This document shows positions 1 through 5,541 of a stretch of 27,857 bases of DNA, in pieces. This stretch comes from an uncultured Faecalibacterium sp. Lineage in GTDB: Bacteria; Bacillota; Clostridia; Oscillospirales; Ruminococcaceae. The notes below the pieces were generated by a model, which was not told the origin of the DNA, did not search any database, and saw nothing but the letters and a program-made list of their open reading frames with translations. Each line of letters begins with the position of its first letter. Positions within the stretch are counted from its first letter, which is position 1. The stretch is taken from positions 1-27,857 of the forward strand of contig CAKSZE010000016.1 in the NCBI GenBank assembly GCA_934525325.1, read 5' to 3'. A program made the position numbers and the translations under genes.

Positions 1-61
1 TATAGGCCACCTTTTCCCGTTCCAGAATGCGCATTGCGTTGGTTTTAGCTTCTTTTCCCAT
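1..61 (-). CDS. ybaK: YbaK/EbsC-type Cys-tRNA(Pro) deacylase, N-terminal fragment
   Basis: The minus strand has an ATG at 61-59 after a weak GAGGG ribosome binding site, and 20 codons stay open to the left edge. They read MGKEAKTNAMRILEREKVAY. This matches the characteristic start of the YbaK/EbsC family (K-T-N-A-M-R-x-L), cytoplasmic hydrolases that free misacylated Cys from tRNA(Pro). Only the first strand and helix are in the window, so the active site cannot be checked. The gene has its own promoter facing left and is divergent from the DAHP synthase gene. The family call rests on a short but distinctive N-terminus. Confidence 0.7.
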   Translation of the reverse strand, partial: MGKEAKTNAMRILEREKVAY

Positions 62-94
62 TGTTATTCCCTCTTTTACATTTGCTCTGTTTTT

Positions 95-123
95 ATTCTA
101 CCACTTTTTCAGAAAAATTTCAA
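95..123 (-). promoter_or_regulatory. Promoter for the leftward ybaK-type gene
   Basis: Read on the minus strand, TTGAAA (123-118), a 17-base spacer and TAGAAT (100-95) form a good sigma-A-type promoter about 35 bases upstream of the ybaK ATG. It lies back to back with the DAHP synthase promoter. Confidence 0.6.
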
Positions 124-131
124 AATTTCTC

Positions 132-160
132 TTGACTTCAGTTTCATGAAGTGATATCAT
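132..160 (+). promoter_or_regulatory. Promoter for the DAHP synthase gene
   Basis: TTGACT (132-137), exactly 17 bases, then TATCAT (155-160) gives a near-consensus sigma-A promoter. The start site would fall near 167, leaving a leader of about 100 bases before the ATG at 270. An operator-like dyad overlaps the spacer. Confidence 0.7.
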
Positions 161-188
161 AGCGTCACGCACTTCAGAGCACTGAAGT
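135..188. promoter_or_regulatory. Two identical dyads (ACTTCA-N6-TGAAGT), probable operator pair
   Basis: ACTTCA-GTTTCA-TGAAGT lies at 135-152 and ACTTCA-GAGCAC-TGAAGT at 171-188. Both have perfect 6-base arms and a 6-base centre, with 36 bases between centres. The first sits between the -35 and -10 of the rightward promoter; the second lies just downstream of the expected start site. That placement suits repression by a dimeric regulator, probably of aromatic amino acid synthesis. The regulator is not in the window. Confidence 0.6.
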
Positions 189-269
189 TTGACACTGCAA
201 GCTGCGGCAAAGGAGCCGGTCTCCCTCGCCGTTTCACAGGATAAGAAAAGGCAAAGGAGACAAAACACT

Positions 270-1283
270 ATGATCATCGTACTCAAACAGGATGCCCCCG
301 ACGTACAGGTACGCGAGTTCTGCCACGAGCTGGAGGATATGGGCCTGCAGATCAACGATTCCAAGGGCAGTGACACCCATATTCTGGGTCTCATCGGCGA
401 TACCAAGGCCATTGCGGAAAGCTGGGTGCTGGCAAACCCGGTGGTGGAGACCTGCCGCCGCGTGTCCGAGCCCTACAAAAAGGCCAACCGCAAGTTCCAT
501 CCGGATGACAGCATCATCGATGTGGACGGTGTCAAGATCGGCGGCGGGAACTTTGCGGTCATTGCAGGCCCCTGCAGCATCGAGAGCGAGGAGCAGATCA
601 CCTACTGTGCACAGCGGGTCAAAGCCGCCGGTGCTTCCCTGCTGCGCGGCGGCGCGTTCAAGCCCCGCACCTCTCCGTACTCCTTCCAGGGAATGCGCAG
701 CGAGGGTCTGGACCTGCTCAAGCTGGCACGCCGTGCCACCGGCTCCCCCATCGTCACCGAGATCATGAACACCGAGCACCTGCCGCTGTTCGAGAACGTG
801 GACCTCATTCAGGTGGGTGCCCGCAACATGCAGAACTTTGAGCTGCTCAAGGCCGTCGGCCGCCAGAAAAAGCCGGTGCTGCTCAAGCGCGGCCTTGCCA
901 ACACGCTGGAAGAGTTCGTGATGAGCGCCGAGTACATCATGGCCGAGGGCAACGAGAACGTCATTCTGTGCGAGCGCGGCATCCGCACCTTTGAGACCAG
1001 TATGCGCAACACGCTGGACCTTGCCGGTGTGGTCATGCTGCACAAGATGACCCATCTGCCGGTGGTGGTGGATCCCAGCCACGCCTGCGGCCACGCATGG
1101 ATGGTGCCGGAGCTGGCCAAAGCCGCGGTCGCCGCCGGTGCCGACGGTCTGATGATCGAGGTGCATAACAACCCCGCCAAGGCGAAGTGCGACGGCGCAC
1201 AGAGCCTGACCCCTGACCAGTTCGATGAACTGATGCAGTTCATCGGCAAAGAGGTGGAGTTCTTCGGCAAAAAAATGAACTGA
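270..1283 (+). CDS. aroF: 3-deoxy-7-phosphoheptulonate (DAHP) synthase
   Basis: The enzyme condenses phosphoenolpyruvate with erythrose-4-phosphate, the first step of the shikimate pathway, in the cytoplasm. I chose the ATG at 270 because AAAGGAG lies just upstream and the protein then starts MIIVLKQDA. An upstream TTG at 189 extends the frame but falls inside the leader. The 337 residues match the Thermotoga/Bacillus subgroup of class I enzymes, which carry an N-terminal ferredoxin-like (ACT-like) domain of about 75 residues. Visible core motifs are AGPCSIES (PEP-binding start of the barrel), GGAFKPRTSPYSFQG, VGARNMQNFELL, KPVLLKRG, the metal-binding VVDPSHACGH and GLMIEVHNNP. It is followed by a strong terminator and so is probably a single-gene transcript. 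Confidence 0.95.
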   Translation: MIIVLKQDAPDVQVREFCHELEDMGLQINDSKGSDTHILGLIGDTKAIAESWVLANPVVETCRRVSEPYKKANRKFHPDDSIIDVDGVKIGGGNFAVIAGPCSIESEEQITYCAQRVKAAGASLLRGGAFKPRTSPYSFQGMRSEGLDLLKLARRATGSPIVTEIMNTEHLPLFENVDLIQVGARNMQNFELLKAVGRQKKPVLLKRGLANTLEEFVMSAEYIMAEGNENVILCERGIRTFETSMRNTLDLAGVVMLHKMTHLPVVVDPSHACGHAWMVPELAKAAVAAGADGLMIEVHNNPAKAKCDGAQSLTPDQFDELMQFIGKEVEFFGKKMN

Positions 1284-1296
1284 GCCTTCTCCGTCC

Positions 1297-1322
1297 GCTC
1301 CCCCGCAAGGGGGAGCTTTTTT
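1297..1322 (+). terminator. Rho-independent terminator after DAHP synthase
   Basis: GCTCCCCC, a GCAA loop and GGGGGAGC form an 8-base-pair perfect G+C stem followed by six T residues, starting 14 bases after the DAHP synthase stop codon. Confidence 0.93.
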
Positions 1323-1366
1323 GTATGCACCGGCGGGTTTTCATTTTCTTTTCACGGGTTTTATGG

Positions 1367-1380
1367 TATACTATAGTATA
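1367..1380 (+). promoter_or_regulatory. Candidate -10 region for the DUF3783-apbE pair
   Basis: TATACT at 1367-1372 is a good -10 element 43 bases upstream of the DUF3783 start. It is the left half of a perfect 14-base palindrome (TATACTA/TAGTATA). No convincing -35 is seen (TTTTCT at the right distance), so the promoter is weak, activator-dependent or not real. Confidence 0.4.
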
Positions 1381-1414
1381 TTTTGAAAAAACACTGCCGA
1401 AAGAGGTTTTAAAG

Positions 1415-1837
1415 ATGAAAGCACACATTGCACGCAACCAGAACGCCGGGGTGCCGCTGGCGCTGGGCTGGAACCTTTCCCCCGCCGACCGGGGCAAGCT
1501 GGAGGGCATGGCACCTGCCTTTGGCATGAAGCTGTTGCCCGTTGCCCCCGCCGATGCCGGCAAGACTGTTGCCCAGCTGCTGGGCGAAGTGGAGGTAAAA
1601 GCCCCCAGAACGCTGGTGCTGGAGCCGGGTGCCTATCCCCCGGCGCTGGTGCTGGCAAACTTCCGCGATAAGGACGTGGACACCCTGCTGGACCTGATGC
1701 GGCAGGCACAGGTGACCATCCCGCTCAAGGCGGTGGTCACCCCCGCAAACCGCAACTGGATGTTTGCAGACCTGCTGGCACATTTGCAGGAGGAGCACAC
1801 CGCCTTTACCGCCGCAAAGGAGAGCCAGACCGTATGA
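1415..1837 (+). CDS. DUF3783 domain protein
   Basis: A small cytoplasmic protein of 140 residues. The ATG at 1415 is preceded by GAAAGAGG and begins MKAHIARNQ; the longer open frame from 1325 has no ribosome binding site. The C-terminal part (about residues 75-125) shows the DUF3783 pattern: a hydrophobic strand, a DLLDLMRQAQ-like helix, then IPLKAVVTPANRNW and a final helix ending in E. The family has no established function. The stop codon overlaps the apbE start (ATGA, 1834-1837), so the two genes are translationally coupled. Whether the functions are linked cannot be read from the sequence. Confidence 0.75.
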   Translation: MKAHIARNQNAGVPLALGWNLSPADRGKLEGMAPAFGMKLLPVAPADAGKTVAQLLGEVEVKAPRTLVLEPGAYPPALVLANFRDKDVDTLLDLMRQAQVTIPLKAVVTPANRNWMFADLLAHLQEEHTAFTAAKESQTV

Positions 1838-2916
1838 AGAGCCGCATCACCCGCATGACCGCTGCGCTGCTGGCGGTGGTGCTGAGCCTTAGCCTGCTGG
1901 TCGGCTGCAAGACTAAAAAGGAACTGACCCGGTACAGCACTATCTTTTACGATGTGTTCGACACGGTGACGCAGGTCATCGCCTACTGCGAGAGCGAGGA
2001 AGAGTTCAACACCCAGATGCAGGCGCTGCATCTGGATCTGATCGCCTACAATCAGCTCTACGATATCTACAACGACTACGACGGCGTTGTGAACGTCAAG
2101 ACCATCAACGAAAACGCCGGCAAAGCCCCGGTACAGGTGGATGACCGCATCCTCTCCATGCTGGAGCTGGCACGGCAGATGTACGATTTGACCGGCGGCA
2201 AGATCAACATTGCCATGGGCAGCGTGCTGGGCATCTGGCACGACTACCGCGAAGCCGCCGAGCAGAACGCTTCCGAGGACGACAACACCCTGCCCGCACA
2301 GGAGGAGCTGGAAGCCGCTGCCCGGCATTGCGATATCAACGACCTTGTCATCGACGAGGATGCCAAAACGGTCTACCTGTCCGACCCGGAGATGTCGCTG
2401 GACGTGGGCAGCGTGGGCAAGGGCTACGCTGTGGAGATGGTCTGCCGCGCCGCCGAAGCCCGTGGACTGACCAGCGCACTGGTGAGCGTGGGCGGCAACC
2501 TGCGCGCCATCGGCACAAAGCCGGACGGCAGCCAGTGGACGGGCGGCGTGGAGAACCCGTGGAACGCTTCTGAGGTGTACACCAATAGCAACTCCATCTT
2601 CGGCTCGCCCATCAACATGAGCGACCTTGCGCTGGTGACCAGCGGCGACTATCAGCGCTACTTTGTGGTGGACGGCAAGCGCTACCACCACATCATCGAC
2701 CCGGACACTCTTTGGCCCGCCGCCTACTACAACGGCGTCACCGTGCTGTGCCCGGACTCCGGCATGGCAGACTGCCTGACCACTGCCCTGTTCTGTATGC
2801 CTCTGGAAGAGGGGCAAAAGCTGGTGGAATCGCTGGACGGTGTAGAAGCCATGTGGTGCACGCCCGATCAGCAGGCTACTACCTCCAGCGGCTGGGACAG
2901 CCACCTGAAAAAGTAA
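1834..2916 (+). CDS. apbE: ApbE-type FAD:protein FMN transferase, lipoprotein
   Basis: ApbE uses FAD to attach FMN covalently to Ser/Thr of extracytoplasmic flavoproteins. The 360-residue product starts with a lipoprotein signal (basic start, hydrophobic stretch, LLVGC with the lipid-bearing Cys at 25), so it should be anchored outside the membrane. Family motifs appear in order: LTGGKINIAMGSV, the flavin-site motif DVGSVGKGYAVE, ALVSVGGNLRAIG, and the C-terminal HHIIDPDT ... ADCLTTALF, whose Asp and Thr are expected Mg ligands. The usual F-D-P-T stretch is replaced by N-I-A-M, a common variation. A natural client exists in the window: the FMN-domain flavoprotein at 24265-26055 carries the acceptor motif. 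Confidence 0.9.
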   Translation: MKSRITRMTAALLAVVLSLSLLVGCKTKKELTRYSTIFYDVFDTVTQVIAYCESEEEFNTQMQALHLDLIAYNQLYDIYNDYDGVVNVKTINENAGKAPVQVDDRILSMLELARQMYDLTGGKINIAMGSVLGIWHDYREAAEQNASEDDNTLPAQEELEAAARHCDINDLVIDEDAKTVYLSDPEMSLDVGSVGKGYAVEMVCRAAEARGLTSALVSVGGNLRAIGTKPDGSQWTGGVENPWNASEVYTNSNSIFGSPINMSDLALVTSGDYQRYFVVDGKRYHHIIDPDTLWPAAYYNGVTVLCPDSGMADCLTTALFCMPLEEGQKLVESLDGVEAMWCTPDQQATTSSGWDSHLKK

Positions 2917-3189
2917 TTTTTTAGGTGGGACGATCAAAATGGCCGCCGCTATCGGGTTGCGGCACCCAGCATCCGCTTCGTGCCTTGGGCGGCACTTGCG
3001 TCTTGCTGGCCGCTGCCCCAACAACTCCTCCCTGTTTCCGCCGCTGGCGGCGGTCGTCGTCGTTGCACTTTGGCCATCTTCAGCGGAAAAATTATTTTTT
3101 TTCGGAATAGCGGAACGTCTGCGGACGCTTCGCTATTCCCTTTTCACGGAAGGGATCGTAAAGGAAAACGGCAGTTACAGCCCACCCGT

Positions 3190-3230
3190 AAAAAAAGAAC
3201 GTCAAATCTTGTGATTTGACGTTCTTTTTT
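3190..3230. terminator. Bidirectional terminator
   Basis: GAACGTCAAATC (3197-3208), a TTGT loop and GATTTGACGTTC (3213-3224) form a perfect 12-base-pair stem. It has A7 on the left and T6 on the right, so it can stop transcription from both sides: apbE from the left and the mutarotase operon from the right. Confidence 0.85.
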
Positions 3231-3243
3231 GTGTATTTTCGGG

Positions 3244-3265
3244 AGTTCGAACCCTGGGCCCACTG
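3244..3265 (+). other. tRNA 3'-end-like fragment
   Basis: AGTTCGAACCCTGGGCCCAC contains the T-loop consensus TTCGAAC, a plausible 3' T-stem strand (CCTGG) and acceptor-like bases. No matching 5' strand, anticodon arm or D-arm lies upstream, where there is a terminator instead. It could be a tRNA 3' remnant such as integration leaves at an attachment site, or chance. The partner site is not in the window. Confidence 0.3.
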
Positions 3266-3467
3266 ATTAAGATGAGCCAACGTGCAACAATCGTCAATTT
3301 TCAAAATTGCGTTAATTCGTTGTTTTTATCGTTTTATCGCAAATTTGCGTTTTGCATCTGCTGCATTCTTTGCATTTGTTGTCCCGCCGTTCCGGTGTAC
3401 AAAAAGTGTGCAATTTATAACGTGCTATCTCGCCCTGCGGCAGGTGCCCGGAAGATGCTGCCGTTCT

Positions 3468-4349
3468 TCACCGCATGACAGTCGTGGAAAGGGTCGTGGA
3501 CCAGCTTTTTTGCGGGGCCAGACAGACGGCGGCGGCACGCTCGTTCCACTCCTGCGGGTCGGTCTCCGCACTGGGCAGAGAGTGCCATGGTTCGATGCAG
3601 ACAAAGCGGACCGGTTTTGCCAGTGCGCTCCAGATCAGTTTGTACGGAAAACCTTCTACATTGCAGACGATGTGCCGTCCGCTGTCTTTTTCATAAATGC
3701 CCAGCGTCTTGGTCCGCAGACCTGCCATGCAGAAGCTGTCGTTGGAAAACAGTTCATCTGTCAGCTGGATCTTCTCGGCATTCTTCCATTTGTAATAGCA
3801 CTTTCCGCTGAGCAGCCCATAGGGCCGGGCATCCAGAATGACCGGGCTTTCCGGCTGGTCAAACCGGAACTCGTAATCCTCTGTGGTGTGGTGACGGTCA
3901 AAGGGGATATTGAATGCAGGATGGAAGCCGATGCCGAAGCGCAGCTCTTCACTGCCGGGGTTTTCCACGGTCAGGGTGTGGCAGACCGTCCGGTTCTCCA
4001 ACCGGAACGTGCTGCGCAGGACAAAATCAAAGGGGAACTGCGCAGCCTTGAGCTCCGGGCTGGAACGCAGCTCCAAGACGATCTCGTTCTCATCCGCCCG
4101 CACCAGCGTGTGCTCCACATCCCGGGCAAAGCCCTGCTTGACCACATGGTAGGTCTTGCCTTTGTGAGAGTAGGAGCTGCCGGGCAGTTCCCCGGTCCAC
4201 GGAAAAAGGATAGGTGCGTGACGGGGCCAGACCTCCGGGTCAGCCTGCCATAGCACCTCCTCCCCGGCATCGTTCTTCAAACTGACCGCCTCGGCTCCAT
4301 GGGTGTCCACCGTAAGGGTCAAAAAATCATTCCGAAGCACTGCCTGCAT
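3468..4349 (-). CDS. Aldose 1-epimerase family protein, probable sulfoquinovose mutarotase
   Basis: A cytoplasmic protein of 293 residues in the LacX/YeaD-like branch of the aldose 1-epimerase family, which interconvert alpha and beta anomers of sugars. Motifs are WPRHAPILFPWTGELPG, QGFARD (Arg76), GIGFHPAFNIP (His143, expected general acid) and CIEPWHSLPSAE (Glu253, expected base). It is the last gene of operon B, 15 bases after the alcohol dehydrogenase, with an AAACGGAGG ribosome binding site. The E. coli SQ cluster includes a mutarotase (YihR), and a retaining sulfoquinovosidase releases alpha-SQ, so SQ mutarotation is the likely role. Substrate specificity is inferred from context only. 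Confidence 0.8.
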   Translation of the reverse strand: MQAVLRNDFLTLTVDTHGAEAVSLKNDAGEEVLWQADPEVWPRHAPILFPWTGELPGSSYSHKGKTYHVVKQGFARDVEHTLVRADENEIVLELRSSPELKAAQFPFDFVLRSTFRLENRTVCHTLTVENPGSEELRFGIGFHPAFNIPFDRHHTTEDYEFRFDQPESPVILDARPYGLLSGKCYYKWKNAEKIQLTDELFSNDSFCMAGLRTKTLGIYEKDSGRHIVCNVEGFPYKLIWSALAKPVRFVCIEPWHSLPSAETDPQEWNERAAAVCLAPQKSWSTTLSTTVMR

Positions 4350-4364
4350 GGAAAACGCCTCCGT

Positions 4365-5513
4365 TTACATGGTCTTTTCGTACAGCTTGATGATGTCTCT
4401 GACGGTGCTCTGGCGGGGATTTGCCGGGATGTTGCCGCTCTTCATGGCATCCTCTGCCATTGCGGGGATCTTATCGGCGGTGACGCCCACCTCCGACAGG
4501 GTAGCGGGAATGCCCAGCTGCCGGTTCAGGCGGCGCAGCTCCTCCACCAGCAGCTCCGGGGTAAAGTTTTCGGTGGAGCCGCTGCCCTCCCGGATGTAGT
4601 TGTAGATGACCTCATAGCGGCCATGGTCTGCCAGCGCGTTGTACTCCACCACGTTGGGCAGCAGAATAGAGTTTGCCACACCATGGGGCACATTGAAATA
4701 GGCGCTGACCGGGTGGCTCATGGCGTGGACGTTGCCCAGCCGGGCCCATGCAAAGGCGATGCCTGCAAAGTTGGAGCCGAGCATCATGGCGCAGGCAGCT
4801 TCCTCATCCTGACGGTTGGCTACAAAGCGGCGCAGGTTGCCGCCGATAAGCTCCATGGCTTTTTCTGCCATAGCGTCGGAGAAAGGGGTGGCGTTGCGGG
4901 AGACGTATGCCTCCATGGCGTGGATGAGGGCGTCCACACCGCAGGATGCGGCGATGGAAGCGGGAGCCGTCATGATCAGCTCGGGGTCCAGCACGGCGTA
5001 TCTGGGCAGGATCTCGTAGCTGAACACCGAAAGTTTATAGTTGCGCTCGGTGTCCGTGATCACGGCAGAGGCCGTCACCTCGCTGCCGGTGCCCGCCGTG
5101 GTGGGGATGGCGATCATCGGCACGATCGGGCCGGGCACCTTATGGTTGCCCTCGTAATCGGTGATCCTGCCACCGTAGTTGACCAGGATGCCCACAGCCT
5201 TGCCCACGTCCATTGAGCTGCCGCCGCCCAGCGCCACGATGCTGGTGGCACCGCATTTCCGGTACAGCTCCGTGGCCTCGTTGACCACCGCCACCGTGGG
5301 GTTGGGCACCACGTCCAGATAGCTGGTGCACTGCAGCCCTGCCGCCTCAATGATATCCTGCACCTTTTTGACGACGCCGATCTTTTCCAGCCCGCGGTCC
5401 GACACCAGCAGGATCTTGTCCGAGTGGCTCTCGGTCAGGATCTCCGGCAGCTTTTTCAGACTGCCCATGCCAAACTGGATGTTCTGGGGGATCTTAAAGT
5501 TGAAGTCCTTCAT
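4365..5513 (-). CDS. Iron-type (group III) alcohol dehydrogenase, probable 3-sulfopropanal reductase
   Basis: This 382-residue cytoplasmic enzyme of the FucO/DhaT family would reduce an aldehyde or ketone to an alcohol with NADH. The nucleotide-binding motif GGGSSMD is at 96-102 and TTAGTGSEVT at 138-147. The metal ligands of the family fit Asp194, His198, His263 and His277, with His267 in the catalytic position. It lies 28 bases downstream of the glycyl radical enzyme gene. In known DHPS fermentation by the dehydratase route (HpfG/HpfD), an alcohol dehydrogenase reduces 3-sulfopropionaldehyde to 3-hydroxypropanesulfonate, and that is the favoured role. If the GRE is a sulfolyase, reduction of hydroxyacetone to propanediol is the alternative. 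Confidence 0.9.
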   Translation of the reverse strand: MKDFNFKIPQNIQFGMGSLKKLPEILTESHSDKILLVSDRGLEKIGVVKKVQDIIEAAGLQCTSYLDVVPNPTVAVVNEATELYRKCGATSIVALGGGSSMDVGKAVGILVNYGGRITDYEGNHKVPGPIVPMIAIPTTAGTGSEVTASAVITDTERNYKLSVFSYEILPRYAVLDPELIMTAPASIAASCGVDALIHAMEAYVSRNATPFSDAMAEKAMELIGGNLRRFVANRQDEEAACAMMLGSNFAGIAFAWARLGNVHAMSHPVSAYFNVPHGVANSILLPNVVEYNALADHGRYEVIYNYIREGSGSTENFTPELLVEELRRLNRQLGIPATLSEVGVTADKIPAMAEDAMKSGNIPANPRQSTVRDIIKLYEKTM

Positions 5514-5541
5514 TGCTGTGCTTCCTTTCTATCGTTACCTG

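Larger units (their letters stand above)
2917..3467. other. Gene-free stretch with hairpins between apbE and the SQ locus
   Basis: No convincing gene is seen on either strand. The first 170 bases are G+C-rich and partly self-complementary (for example CCGCC/GGCGG near 3040). A hairpin with GGAATAGCG (3104-3112) and CGCTATTCC (3131-3139) follows a run of T. A strong terminator lies at 3190-3230 and a tRNA-3'-end-like fragment at 3244-3265. From 3280 to 3430 the DNA becomes A+T-rich. The mix suggests a junction of unrelated pieces. Confidence 0.6.

Noticed and set aside
2917..3270. Small open frames of 60-90 codons downstream of apbE
   Set aside because: They overlap hairpins and a terminator, overlap each other in different frames and lack ribosome binding sites.
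3282..4253. A rightward open frame of about 320 codons opposite the mutarotase
   Set aside because: Antisense to a gene with clear family motifs; no ribosome binding site.
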